From assembly GCA_050012775.1 (NCBI GenBank), contig JBEKGN010000007.1, positions 62,001 through 126,000 on the forward strand: a stretch of DNA of 64,000 nucleotides, given 5' to 3'. A program made the position numbers and the translations under genes. This document shows, one piece after another, positions 17,076 through 25,818 of this stretch. The notes under the pieces were generated by a model that made no database searches, was not told the DNA's origin, and saw only the letters and a list, made by a program, of their open reading frames with translations. Position 1 is the first letter of the stretch. Each line of letters starts with the position of its first letter. Source of the stretch: Roseiarcus sp050012775. Its GTDB lineage: Bacteria > Pseudomonadota > Alphaproteobacteria > Rhizobiales > Beijerinckiaceae.

Positions 17076-17813
17076 ATGACCGAACCGCTGTTTCGCGAAC
17101 ACCCCTATCGGCGCGAGGTCGAGGCGCGCGTGCTGTCGGCCGGGCCCAGCGGAATCGTCCTCGACGCCACGATCTTTTACGCCCGCGGCGGCGGCCAGTC
17201 GGGCGATCGCGGCCGGTTCCTCCTCGCCGACGGCTCGTCGATCGAAATTCTCGATGCGGTCTACGATGCCGACCGCCGGACGATCCTGCACGTTCCCGCC
17301 GAGGGGGCCGCGCTCCCGGCCGCCGGCGAAAGAATCGTGGCGCGGCTCGACTGGGACTTGCGCTATTCGCGCATGCGCGCCCATAGCGCGCTGCACCTGC
17401 TGACCGCCGTGCTGCCCTATCCCGTCACCGGCGGTTCAGTCGGCGACGGCGAAGGCCGGCTCGATTTCGATTCCGGCGAGGCCGTTCTCGACAAGGCCGA
17501 CATCGAGCGGCGCCTCAACGACCTCATCGCCAGGGACGCCGACATCCGGACGCGCTGGATCAGCGACGACGAGCTCGCCGCCAACCCGGGCCTGGTCAAG
17601 ACCATGTCGGTCGAGCCGCCGATGGGGACCGGCCGCGTCCGGCTGGTGGAGATCGTCGGCCTCGATCTGCAGCCCTGCGGCGGCACCCATGTCGCGCGCA
17701 CCGGCGAAATCGGCCGGGCGCTGGTCACGGGCGTCGAAAAGAAGGGCAGGATCAACCGCCGCGTGCGCATCGCGCTTGTGGACAAAGCGCCTAGCGTCGC
17801 GCCACGGCTCTGA
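17076..17813 (+). CDS. Alanyl-tRNA editing protein, AlaX type
   Basis: 245 residues. A short N-terminal beta domain (FYARGGGQSGDRG, the glycine motif near 30-40) is followed by the editing domain. Its zinc site is complete: H103xxxH107 in HSALHLL and C201GGTH205. The protein hydrolyses mischarged seryl- or glycyl-tRNA(Ala). Size matches AlaX-M. It begins 1 nt after the cysK stop. Linkage to cysteine and serine metabolism may reflect a need to clear Ser-tRNA(Ala), which is inference. Confidence 0.92.
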   Translation: MTEPLFREHPYRREVEARVLSAGPSGIVLDATIFYARGGGQSGDRGRFLLADGSSIEILDAVYDADRRTILHVPAEGAALPAAGERIVARLDWDLRYSRMRAHSALHLLTAVLPYPVTGGSVGDGEGRLDFDSGEAVLDKADIERRLNDLIARDADIRTRWISDDELAANPGLVKTMSVEPPMGTGRVRLVEIVGLDLQPCGGTHVARTGEIGRALVTGVEKKGRINRRVRIALVDKAPSVAPRL

Positions 17814-17854
17814 TAAAGAGCGAGGATTGGACCTATGCGGTCGGGAACTTCGCC

Positions 17855-18700
17855 ATGTCTCATGAGAATTTCGTTTCCACCGATTGGCTCGCCGCGCATC
17901 TCGGCGAACCCGGACTTGGAATCATCGACACGTCGTGGCACTTGCCGCCGACGGGGCGCAACGGCGCCGCGGAATTTCGCCTCGGGCACGTTCCCGGCGC
18001 GGTGCACTTCGACATCGATGTGATCGCCGACAAAACCAGCGCATTGCCGCACATGCTGCCCGATGCGCTGACCTTCGCGCAGGAGATGAGCGCGCTCGGC
18101 CTGGGCGACGGCATGCGTTTCGTCCTCTACGACACCCACGGCCTGTTCTCCGCCGCGCGCGTGTGGTGGATGCTGCGCGCCTTTGGCGTCGCCGACGTGA
18201 AAATTCTCGACGGCGGCTTGCCCAAATGGATTCGCGAAGGCCGCCCCCTCGAGCAGGGCGAGGCGCGGCCGCAGCCGCGACGTTTCACCCCTCGCCTCGA
18301 CCACAGCTTCGTCGCCTCGATCGACGACGTGCGCAAGGCGCTGGCGAGCGGCGCGGTCCAGGTCGTCGACGCGCGCCCGGCCGATCGTTTCGAGGGCCAC
18401 GCGCCCGAACCGCGTCCGGGCCTGCACAGCGGCCACATGCCCGGCAGCCTCAACCTGCCGTTCGTCGAGATCGTCGAGCACGGGCACTTGAAATCGGACG
18501 CGGCGCTCGCCGGCGCCTTCGCCGATCACGGCGTCGATCTCGCCAAGCCGATCATCACCACCTGCGGCTCGGGCGTCAGCGCGGCGATTCTTGCGCTAGC
18601 GGTCGAGGAGGCGGGCGGGCGCGTCGCCGGGCTCTACGACGGCTCGTGGGCCGAATGGGGCGGGCGCGCGGATTGTCCGGTGGCGACGGGGAAGGCGTAA
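17855..18700 (+). CDS. sseA: 3-mercaptopyruvate sulfurtransferase
   Basis: 281 residues with two rhodanese domains. The N-domain has IDTSWHLPP and ends near 120 in ILDGGLPKWI; the C-domain carries the active-site loop CGSGVSA with C237. That loop, Cys-Gly-Ser/Thr-Gly-Val, marks mercaptopyruvate sulfurtransferases rather than thiosulfate rhodaneses. It transfers sulfur from 3-mercaptopyruvate to thiols or cyanide in the cytoplasm. It is the third gene of a sulfur-amino-acid set with cysK and alaX. Confidence 0.93.
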   Translation: MSHENFVSTDWLAAHLGEPGLGIIDTSWHLPPTGRNGAAEFRLGHVPGAVHFDIDVIADKTSALPHMLPDALTFAQEMSALGLGDGMRFVLYDTHGLFSAARVWWMLRAFGVADVKILDGGLPKWIREGRPLEQGEARPQPRRFTPRLDHSFVASIDDVRKALASGAVQVVDARPADRFEGHAPEPRPGLHSGHMPGSLNLPFVEIVEHGHLKSDAALAGAFADHGVDLAKPIITTCGSGVSAAILALAVEEAGGRVAGLYDGSWAEWGGRADCPVATGKA

Positions 18701-18763
18701 AGCCGTTGCGAATACGGCCCGTCAGGGAAGCGGACCGCGCCGACGGCCGCGCCCGCGCCTCGC

Positions 18764-18961
18764 CTATGCCAACAATTTCTTTTCGATTTCGTTCAAGGCC
18801 TTGGCGATTTCGCGCAGGATCAGCCTGTCGGCCGCGGCCTGATCGATTTCGGGAACGTCCCAATCGAAGATGGCGCGGTATTTCTCGACGAGCTTGTTGA
18901 CGTCGGCGACGATCTGATGGCGATGAGCCTTCAATTCGATTTGTTCGAGTTTTGGCGCCAC
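18764..18961 (-). CDS. Small unrecognised helical protein
   Basis: 65 residues starting at GTG 18961 with GGGGGAA 5 nt upstream. The sequence is hydrophilic and helical (KLEQIELKAHRHQIVADVNKL, then EIAKALNEIEKKLLA), with no signal peptide or membrane helix. The amino-acid make-up looks coding rather than a shadow of another frame. I do not recognise a family. It lies between the convergent sseA and a structured repeat. Confidence 0.55.
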   Translation of the reverse strand: MAPKLEQIELKAHRHQIVADVNKLVEKYRAIFDWDVPEIDQAAADRLILREIAKALNEIEKKLLA

Positions 18962-18996
18962 GTCATTCCCCCGGCGATTCTATTGCCAAGCGCTGT

Positions 18997-19120
18997 CGCA
19001 GTCGCCGCGGCGGGCGACTGCGGACGCGATCGTACAAGTTCCGCGTTCGCTCCGCGAGCGCGACCGAGCGCCCTCCATTCCGGCTTTGCCCGACGGCCCG
19101 TTCGATCCTGGCCGCGGCGT
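18997..19120. repeat. Structured intergenic element with perfect hairpin
   Basis: CGCAGTCGCC (18997-19006) and GGCGACTGCG (19013-19022) form a perfect 10-bp stem with a 6-nt loop. It is followed by CGCTC/GAGCG near 19048-19062 and by a 44-nt segment (19077-19120) that matches the 3' end of the transglutaminase-fold gene at 21692-21735 in 38 of 44 positions by eye. The 231-nt gap has no credible gene. It looks like a dispersed repeat or gene remnant. Confidence 0.5.
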
Positions 19121-19192
19121 GAGCGTTTTGGCGAATCGGGCCTGTCGACGCAACGCCGCGACGCCAACGCCGTAAGCCCGGCGCGCCCCCTC

Positions 19193-19402
19193 TCAGCAGC
19201 AGCCGCGGAACCGCCCCTTGGCGACCGCGTAGCGCGCCTCCTGACGTTCGCGGAAGAATTCCGTGTAGGTCATGATCGGCTGGTTCGGGTGATTGACCTG
19301 ACGATGCGTCACATAGGTCTCATAGTCCGGGACGCCGACCATCAGGCGGGCGGTCTTGACCACCATCTCGCACACGAACCCGATCCTGGTCGTTTCAGCC
19401 AA
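19193..19402 (-). CDS. YbdD/YjiX family small protein (CstA partner)
   Basis: 69 residues with the family pattern MVGVPDYETYVTHRQVNHPNQPIMTYTEFFRERQEARY and a C-terminal Cys-Cys. YbdD/YjiX proteins are encoded directly after CstA or BtsT carriers and are thought to be needed for transport. The start overlaps the cstA 3' end by 8 nt, so translation is coupled. Confidence 0.88.
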   Translation of the reverse strand: MAETTRIGFVCEMVVKTARLMVGVPDYETYVTHRQVNHPNQPIMTYTEFFRERQEARYAVAKGRFRGCC

Positions 19403-21458
19403 CGTTGCCTCCCGCGATTGCTGCGCCGCCGACTTCGACCGCGGTGCTCTTGGAATTGCCCAGCGCCTTGCGGACGTCGATCACTGCGTAGATCAAGGTC
19501 GCCAGGACGACGCCGACAAACAGAGCCGACAGGGTCGCGTCCACATAGTCGTTGAAGATGACCCGGCTCATCGTCTCCATCGTCTTCGCCGGCGCCAAGA
19601 CCTGACCGGCCGACAACGCCTGGGAGAACCGCCAAGCATGGCTCACAAACCCGACGGCGGGGTCGGGGCTGAAAACCTTTTCCAATCCCGCGGTGACCGT
19701 GGTCACGACCAGCCACGCGGCCGGCGCCATGGTGACCCAAGCGTAGCGCTCGCGTTTCATCTTGAACAAGACGACGGTGCACAACGTCAGCGCGATGGCG
19801 GCGAGCATTTGGTTGGCGGCGCCGAACAGCGGCCATAGCGTCCAAATGCCGCCATAGGGATCGATGACGCCTTGATACAAGATATAGCCCCACAGCACGC
19901 ACGCCAGCCCGGAGCCGATGACATTGTTGGTCCAGGACTTTGTTTCCTTGAAGGCCGGGACGACGGCGCCGACGAAATCTTGGATCATGAACCGCAGGAC
20001 ACGCGTGCCGGCGTCGACCGTGGTCAGGATGAATAACGCCTCGAACAAAATGATGAAATGATACCAGAGGCCCATCAGCGCGCGTCCGCCCAGGAAACTC
20101 GACAGGATGCTCGCCATGCCGACCGCCAGCGTGGGCGCGCCGCCGCTGCGCGACAGGATGCTGGTCTCGCCGACGTCATGCGCAATCTGGGTCAGAATGT
20201 CGGGCGTCACGACGAAGCCCCAAGACGAGATCACCTGCGCCGCTTGTTCGGCGGTGGTCCCGATGAGCCCCGCCGAACTGTTCATCGCGAAGTAGATTCC
20301 GGGATGCAGGACTGTGGCGCCGATCATCGCCATGATGGCGACGAACGATTCCATCAACATGGCGCCATAGCCGATGAAGGGAATCTGCCTCTCGTTCTCG
20401 ATCATTTTCGGCGTGGTGCCCGATGCAATGAGCGAGTGCCAGCCTGACACCGAGCCGCACGCGATGGTGATGAACAAGAACGGAAACAGGCCGCCGGCCC
20501 AGACGGGGCCGCTGCCGTCGATAAACCGCGTCACCGCCGGCATTTGCAGATCGGGATGAACGATAATGATGCCGATCGCCAGCAGCATGATCGTGCCGAT
20601 CTTGAGGAAAGTCGACAGATAGTCCCTCGGCGCAAGCAAGAGCCACACCGGCAGCACCGAGGCGACGAAGCCGTAGCCGATGATGATCAGCGCCAGCGTC
20701 GTGCCGGAGAGATCGAAATAGGGCGCCAGCGTCGGATTCTCTGACACGGTGCGACCAAAGACCAGCGCCAGCACCAGCAGGACTGCGCCAATGACGGACA
20801 TCTCCGCGATGCGCCCAGGCCGGATAAAACGACTATAGACGCCCATGATCAGCGCGATCGGAATCGTGCAGAACACCGTGAACGTGCCCCACGGGCTTCC
20901 CGTCAAGGCCTTCACCACGACTAGGGCGAGCACGGCCAGGATGATGACGCAAATCAACAGCACGCCGAAGCCGGCGATGCTTCCCGCGATCGGGCCCATC
21001 TCGGTGCGGACCATGTCGCCGAGCGAGCGGCCGTCGCGTCGGGTGGACAGGAACAGCACGGTCATGTCCTGCACCGCGCCGGCGAACACGACGCCAGCGA
21101 GAATCCAAAGCGTGCCCGGAAGATAGCCCATCTGCGCCGCCAGAACCGGACCGACCAGCGGCCCGGCGCCGGCGATGGCCGCGAAATGGTGGCCGAACAG
21201 CACGTAACGATTGGTCGGGACGTAATCGAGGCCGTCGTTGCGCCGGTAGGCCGGCGTCTGCCGTGTCGCATCGACGCTGAGCGCTTTGTGGGCGACGAAG
21301 AGACCATAAAAGCGATAGGCGATGACATAGATGCAGACCGATGCGACGACCAGCCAGGCGGCGTTCACCGGTTCCCCGCGAGTCAGCGCCACAATCGCAA
21401 AAGAAATCGCCCCGAGCACGGCTATGCCGGCCCACATCACCTTCGCTTGCAGCGTCAC
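19395..21458 (-). CDS. cstA: CstA-family carbon starvation protein, probable pyruvate/peptide carrier
   Basis: 687 residues with about 16 membrane helices. Family marks include YRFYGLFVAHKALS, RNDGLDYVPTNRYVLFGHHFAAIAGAGP (85-115), GCSVSGWHSL-like CGSVSGWHSLIASGTT (around 350) and the C-terminal GAANQMLAAIAL. Members import pyruvate, and some peptides, and are induced when carbon is short. It forms an operon with the YbdD-like gene. No two-component sensor for pyruvate is next to it. Confidence 0.92.
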   Translation of the reverse strand: MTLQAKVMWAGIAVLGAISFAIVALTRGEPVNAAWLVVASVCIYVIAYRFYGLFVAHKALSVDATRQTPAYRRNDGLDYVPTNRYVLFGHHFAAIAGAGPLVGPVLAAQMGYLPGTLWILAGVVFAGAVQDMTVLFLSTRRDGRSLGDMVRTEMGPIAGSIAGFGVLLICVIILAVLALVVVKALTGSPWGTFTVFCTIPIALIMGVYSRFIRPGRIAEMSVIGAVLLVLALVFGRTVSENPTLAPYFDLSGTTLALIIIGYGFVASVLPVWLLLAPRDYLSTFLKIGTIMLLAIGIIIVHPDLQMPAVTRFIDGSGPVWAGGLFPFLFITIACGSVSGWHSLIASGTTPKMIENERQIPFIGYGAMLMESFVAIMAMIGATVLHPGIYFAMNSSAGLIGTTAEQAAQVISSWGFVVTPDILTQIAHDVGETSILSRSGGAPTLAVGMASILSSFLGGRALMGLWYHFIILFEALFILTTVDAGTRVLRFMIQDFVGAVVPAFKETKSWTNNVIGSGLACVLWGYILYQGVIDPYGGIWTLWPLFGAANQMLAAIALTLCTVVLFKMKRERYAWVTMAPAAWLVVTTVTAGLEKVFSPDPAVGFVSHAWRFSQALSAGQVLAPAKTMETMSRVIFNDYVDATLSALFVGVVLATLIYAVIDVRKALGNSKSTAVEVGGAAIAGGNVG

Positions 21459-21688
21459 GGTTCGCCTCCCCCAGATTCAAGCCCGGTACGGCGCCCGCTT
21501 CGATCTTTTGAACGCCCTTATCGCGCTGACTGTGTTGCATCCTGCATATTCGCAGTCGAAGCGCAATGACTTGGACATTGCGGCGCATTGCCGCGATGGC
21601 GCCGACTAGCCGGCTATCGGCTAAAATGGACATGCGGCGCATCTTGGACGATGTCGGACGACGTCGTCTTGAATAAAGCGCCGCCCCC

Positions 21689-22510
21689 TCAATTCTGGCT
21701 TTGCCCGGCGGCTTGTTCGATCATGACCGCGGCGTCGACCGTCTCGCCGCCGCCGCCGGATTGGGCGACCCGGAACGGCGCGGCGCCTTGCCCGTCGAAG
21801 CCGACGGCGACGCGGACATAGCGGTCGTCGGCGCATTGATTGTGGACGGGATCGAAGGCGACCCAACCAAGCACCGGCGCCTCCGCCTCGGCCCAGGCGA
21901 ACAGGCCCTGCAGCGGCGGCGCGTCGCGCGGCGCGAGATAGCCGCTGACGAACCGCGCGGGGACGCCGAGCCAGCGCGCGCAGGCGATGAACACATGCGC
22001 GAAATCTTGGGCGCCGCCGCGCCGCAAGGCGAAAGTCTCGGCGGCGGCGCCCTTCCCCTCCATCGCCTCCGGATCGAACGTCATCGCGCCGTGGATCGCG
22101 TCCATGAGGCGGTGCAGCCGCTCGAGGGGATCGGCCGCGGTCCCGATCGCGTCGAGGGCGAATTCGCGCAGCACGCCGTTGGCCTGGGCCAGCGGGCTCG
22201 CGCGCAGGAACATTTGCGCCGGCAAGGGCTCGACCGCGCCGCGCACGACGCCGACCGCGTCGCTGGTCGCGACTTCGCCGACGGCGGAGACGGTGAAGCG
22301 CTCGATCGCGCCCTGATAGGAAAAGGCGTGCACGATGTTGCCGAGCGAATCCTCGCTCTGGCGCAGCGAGCCGTCGACGTCGACGCCGACGCGCCAGCGC
22401 AGCACGTATTGCGACTCGAAACTGCGCGGCGTCAGTCTGAGGTTCTGGATGACGGAGCGGGCCGCCGGCGCATAGGCGTAGGTCGTTTGGTGAGAGATCT
22501 TGATTCGCAT
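21689..22510 (-). CDS. Transglutaminase-fold protein with lost catalytic Cys and His
   Basis: 273 residues from ATG 22510. N-terminal strand domain (ISHQTTYAYAPAARSVIQNLRLTPR) and transglutaminase-like core. The usual active motif G-V-C-Q-D reads G-A-Q-D here: A167 sits where the nucleophile Cys belongs (context RRGGAQDFAH). The His of the usual HAW motif is F204 (LFAW). Only the Asp, D220 in FDP, is kept. Protease or amidase activity is therefore not expected; a binding or structural role is more likely. It is the third gene of an operon with the permuted ATP-grasp and alpha-E genes. The frame is open far upstream but only this part is coding. Confidence 0.88.
   Translation of the reverse strand: MRIKISHQTTYAYAPAARSVIQNLRLTPRSFESQYVLRWRVGVDVDGSLRQSEDSLGNIVHAFSYQGAIERFTVSAVGEVATSDAVGVVRGAVEPLPAQMFLRASPLAQANGVLREFALDAIGTAADPLERLHRLMDAIHGAMTFDPEAMEGKGAAAETFALRRGGAQDFAHVFIACARWLGVPARFVSGYLAPRDAPPLQGLFAWAEAEAPVLGWVAFDPVHNQCADDRYVRVAVGFDGQGAAPFRVAQSGGGGETVDAAVMIEQAAGQSQN
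21692..21735. repeat. 44-bp segment shared with 19077-19120
   Basis: This stretch encodes the last residues of the transglutaminase-fold protein (VMIEQAAGQSQ). It is 38/44 identical by eye to 19077-19120, in the same orientation, 2.6 kb away. Either a fragment of a related gene remains at 19 kb or a dispersed repeat supplied the 3' end here. Confidence 0.5.
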
Positions 22511-22551
22511 GCGCGCTTCGCTTTCGGTTCGCGCTGGGCGCTTAAGGGACG

Positions 22552-23514
22552 TCAGACGAAGAGATACTGCTCGGAAATCGTCGCGGCGAGCCGCGCGTTG
22601 TCCTCGATGAAAGTCGTGATGAACTCGTGCAGGCCGTCCTGGAAGATCTCGCTCATGCTCGCGCGTTCGAGCGTGGCGAGCATGGCGCGCGCCTGACGCT
22701 GCGCGGCGCCGCTGCGGCCGTCCGCGCGCGCCAGCGAATCGAGCGCGAGGTCGATGCTTTCGTAGCAGAAGATCAGCGAGCGCGGCATCGCCGATTTCAG
22801 GATCAAGAGATCGGCGATCAGCCACGGCTTGACCCGATCGCGATAGACCCAATGATAGGCGGTCGCGGCCGACACGGCGCGCAGGATCGCCACCCACTGG
22901 AAATAGTCGAGCGAGCCGCCGACCTTTTCGTTCGACGGCAGCAGCAGATGGTATTTCACGTCGAGCAGGCGCGCCGTATTGTCGGCGCGTTCGACGAAGA
23001 TCCCCAGCCGATTGAACCAGTAGCCGTCGTTGCGCAGCATCGTTCGATAGCAGGCGCCGTCGAAATCGAGCGAGGCTTTCTTGACGTAGTCGAGGAAGCG
23101 CGCCAGCGCCTCGCGGTCCAAATCCCTGCCCGCGCGCCGCGTCGCCTCGAAACGCTTGAGTTCGAGCCAGGCGTCGTTGATCGCCGTCCAGGTCTCGACG
23201 GTCAGGGCGGTGCGCACCGCGCGGCCGTTGGCGCGCGCGTTTTCCAGGCAATTGCAGATCGAGGACGGATTGGCGCGATCGAAGGTGAGAAAGTCGATCG
23301 CGCTCGCCTCGTCGATTTCGCCGCGCGTGGCGTGGAACGCCTCGTCGACGCCGACCGCGTTGAGCGCGCCCGCCCATTCCGCCGCCGGGTCGTCGACGCC
23401 GCTCCTGGGCAGATATTCCAGGCGCAGCGTCGCTTCGATCATGCGCGCGATGAAGTCGGCGCGCTCCATCGACCGCGCGAGCCAGAACAGGTTGTCCGCC
23501 GTGCGAGCGAGCAT
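22552..23514 (-). CDS. Alpha-E domain (DUF403) protein
   Basis: 320 residues, the normal length. Starts MLARTADNLFWLARSMERADFIARMIEATLRLEYLPR, the family signature, and ends with a helical bundle. Alpha-E proteins occur with permuted ATP-grasp and transglutaminase-fold proteins in a system proposed to make or process a peptide tag; the product is unknown. It starts 3 nt after the ATP-grasp stop and is followed by the transglutaminase-fold gene after 41 nt. Confidence 0.9.
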   Translation of the reverse strand: MLARTADNLFWLARSMERADFIARMIEATLRLEYLPRSGVDDPAAEWAGALNAVGVDEAFHATRGEIDEASAIDFLTFDRANPSSICNCLENARANGRAVRTALTVETWTAINDAWLELKRFEATRRAGRDLDREALARFLDYVKKASLDFDGACYRTMLRNDGYWFNRLGIFVERADNTARLLDVKYHLLLPSNEKVGGSLDYFQWVAILRAVSAATAYHWVYRDRVKPWLIADLLILKSAMPRSLIFCYESIDLALDSLARADGRSGAAQRQARAMLATLERASMSEIFQDGLHEFITTFIEDNARLAATISEQYLFV

Positions 23515-23517
23515 GGC

Positions 23518-24963
23518 TCAGCCCTCCCCGGGCGTCGCGTCGTCGTCGACGACCCAGGTGTCCTTGGTGCCGCCGCCCTGGCTGGAGTTGACGACCAGCG
23601 AGCCCTGGGTCAGCGCGACGCGCGTGAGGCCGCCGGGCACGATCCTGACGCCGTTGGCGCCGGAGAGCACGAACGGCCGGAGATCGACATGGCGCGGCGA
23701 AATCCCGCTGTCGAAAGACGCCGGGCAGGTCGACAGGGCGAGCGTCGGCTGGGCGATGTAATTGGCCGGATCGGCCTTCAGCTTGGCGGCGAAGAATTCG
23801 CGCTGCGCGGCGCTCGCGTGCGGGCCGACCAGCATGCCGTAGCCGCCCGAGCCGTTGACTTCCTTGACCACGAGCTGATCGAGCCGCTCGAGCACGAAAT
23901 TCAGCATTTGCGGCTCGCGGCAGCGATAGGTCGGCACGTTTTGCAACAAAGGCTCCTCGGAGAGATAGAAGCGGATCAGCTCGGGAACGTAGCTGTAGAT
24001 CGCCTTGTCGTCGGCGACGCCGGTCCCCACTGCATTCGCAATAGTCACATTGCCTGCGAGATAGGCGCCCAGCAGCCCGGGCACGCCGAGAAGCGATTCC
24101 GGATTGAACACGAGCGGATCGAGGAATTCGTCGTCGACCCGGCGGTAGATCACGTCGACGCGTTTCGGCCCGAGCGTCGTGCGCATGAAGACGACCTCTT
24201 CGTCGACGAACAGGTCCCGCCCCTCGACCAGTTCGACCCCGAGCTTGTCGGCGAGGAACGAGTGCTCGTAATAGGCCGAATTGAACGGGCCCGGCGTCAG
24301 CAGCACGATGGAGGCGTCGCTCGCGCTCGGGCGCGGCGTCACCGAGCGCAGGCAGGCGAGCAATTCGTCGGGATAGTCGTCGACCGGGGCGACGCGGTGG
24401 CGGGCGAAGAGGTCCGGCATCAGGCGCATCGTCACTTCGCGATTTTCCAGCATATAGGAAACGCCGGACGGCGTGCGCGCGTTGTCCTCGAGCACATAGA
24501 ACGCGTTCTCGTCGACGCGCACGATGTCGATGCCGGCGATATGCACCCAGATGTCGTGCGGCGCGCGATGCCCGATCATTTCCGGCCGATAATAGGGATT
24601 GCGCAGGATCAGTTCCTCGGGAACGATGTTTTCCCTCAGGATCGCGCGGGGTCCGTAGACATCCCTGAGAAACATGTTGAGGGCGTTGACGCGCTGCGTG
24701 AGCCCCGCCGCCAGACGCGTCCATTCGCCACGCGAAATGACGCGCGGCACGATGTCGAACGGAATCAGCCGCTCCGCCGCGTCCTTGTCGCCGTAGACGC
24801 CGAAGGTGATGCCGATGCGGCGAAACATATATTCGGCCTGAGCCCGGCGCGAGGCGAGCACCTCGGGCGGCGTTTCCTCGAGCCAGCGCGCGATCTGCCG
24901 GTAGAGCGGGCGCACACTTTCGCCGCCCAGGCCCATTTCGTCGAAAGAGCCGCCGGCCCCCAT
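23518..24963 (-). CDS. Circularly permuted type 2 ATP-grasp protein
   Basis: 481 residues from ATG 24963, with AAGAGG 6 nt upstream. Marks include FDIVPRVISRGEWTRLAAGLTQR, FLRDVYG, the acidic DNARTPSGVSYMLENR (about 160-175) and VVKEVNGSGGYGMLVGP (about 365-380), the glycine-rich ATP lid. Family members are predicted carboxylate-amine ligases. First gene of the operon with alpha-E and the transglutaminase-fold gene. Substrate unknown. Confidence 0.9.
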   Translation of the reverse strand: MGAGGSFDEMGLGGESVRPLYRQIARWLEETPPEVLASRRAQAEYMFRRIGITFGVYGDKDAAERLIPFDIVPRVISRGEWTRLAAGLTQRVNALNMFLRDVYGPRAILRENIVPEELILRNPYYRPEMIGHRAPHDIWVHIAGIDIVRVDENAFYVLEDNARTPSGVSYMLENREVTMRLMPDLFARHRVAPVDDYPDELLACLRSVTPRPSASDASIVLLTPGPFNSAYYEHSFLADKLGVELVEGRDLFVDEEVVFMRTTLGPKRVDVIYRRVDDEFLDPLVFNPESLLGVPGLLGAYLAGNVTIANAVGTGVADDKAIYSYVPELIRFYLSEEPLLQNVPTYRCREPQMLNFVLERLDQLVVKEVNGSGGYGMLVGPHASAAQREFFAAKLKADPANYIAQPTLALSTCPASFDSGISPRHVDLRPFVLSGANGVRIVPGGLTRVALTQGSLVVNSSQGGGTKDTWVVDDDATPGEG

Positions 24964-25019
24964 CTGCAACCTCTTTCAAGCCCTCACGATTTATTCCAAG
25001 CGAAGCAATCTTCGTGCCG

Positions 25020-25682
25020 TCAGCGGCGCGGGGCCGCGAGCGCCAGGGCCTGCGCCCCGGCCATCGGCTCGCGCGCCGGCCAGGCGTTGAAATCGGCCGG
25101 CGCGTCGAGCGCCTGGGTCAATCGGCTCCGGTATTCCTCGCGCGAGATCTCCACCGCGCCGAGCCCGGCCAGATGCGGCGTGACGAATTGCGCGTCGAGC
25201 AGGCGAAAGCCGCCCAGGCGCAGGCGCGCGACGAGATGGACCAGCGCGACCTTCGAAGCGTCGCGCGCGACGTGGAACATGCTCTCGCCGAAGAAGGCGC
25301 CGCCCAGGCTCACGCCGTAGAGCCCGCCCACGAGCTTGGCGTCCTCGTAGGCCTCGACCGAATGGGCGTGGCCGCGCGCGAACAGCTCGCAATAGAGGCG
25401 CACGATTTCCGCGTTGATCCAGGTCTTGTCGCGCTCGGCGCAGGCCGCGATCACCGCCTCGAAGTCGCGATTCGCCCGTATTTCGAAGCGATCCGAACGT
25501 ACGGTCTTGGCCAGGCTCTTCGACACGATGAGCCGATCGAGCGGGAAGACGCCGCGCTCCTTGGGTTCGACCCAGAACAGGTTGTCGGCCTCGCGGCTCT
25601 CGGCCATTGGGAACAGGCCGATGGAATAGGCCCGCAGGAGAATGTCGGGCGTGATCTCGAATTTTTGTTGACGGCGCGACAT
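25020..25682 (-). CDS. aat: Leucyl/phenylalanyl-tRNA-protein transferase
   Basis: 220 residues from ATG 25682. Features: ITPDILLRAYSIGLFPMAE at the N-terminus, FWVEPKERGVFPLD, WINAEIVRLYCELF, GHAHSVEAYE, LVGGLYGVSLGGAFFGESMF and LLDAQFVTPHLAGLGA, all typical. It adds Leu or Phe to proteins with N-terminal Arg or Lys, marking them for ClpAP (N-degron pathway). Bpt at 59.5 kb completes the pathway for Asp/Glu. Its start codon sits in the loop of an 11-bp inverted repeat (25667-25718). Confidence 0.95.
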   Translation of the reverse strand: MSRRQQKFEITPDILLRAYSIGLFPMAESREADNLFWVEPKERGVFPLDRLIVSKSLAKTVRSDRFEIRANRDFEAVIAACAERDKTWINAEIVRLYCELFARGHAHSVEAYEDAKLVGGLYGVSLGGAFFGESMFHVARDASKVALVHLVARLRLGGFRLLDAQFVTPHLAGLGAVEISREEYRSRLTQALDAPADFNAWPAREPMAGAQALALAAPRR

Positions 25683-25718
25683 GAACGAATGGTGCGTCGG
25701 GGACCCGGCGCCGTCAAC
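25667..25718 (-). promoter_or_regulatory. Inverted repeat enclosing the aat start codon
   Basis: GTTGACGGCGC (25667-25677) and GCGCCGTCAAC (25708-25718) are perfect 11-bp complements with a 30-nt loop. On the aat mRNA the start codon and the region where a ribosome site would lie fall in the loop, and codons 3-6 form the 3' arm. It could lower translation initiation, or be chance in GC-rich DNA. Confidence 0.4.
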
Positions 25719-25818
25719 AAGCAAACGCGCCGACCGAGCGAACACATCGACGCAGCCGGCTTTCCCTTGACGGGTTAATTTGCCAACATGGGGCCGCCGA
25801 CGCCAAACGGGGGGAACC

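Noticed and set aside
22511..24979. Upstream extension of the transglutaminase-fold frame (to 1,096 codons)
   Set aside because: Only the last 273 codons resemble a protein family; the rest overlaps ATP-grasp and alpha-E genes in another frame.
22627..25320. 897-codon plus-strand frame
   Set aside because: Antisense to the alpha-E and ATP-grasp genes, which have strong family motifs.
25683..25818. SAM riboswitch in front of metY
   Set aside because: A TTAATTTGCC stretch and a CCAAACGGG stretch recall the SAM-II core, but the P1 stem and exact core are missing.
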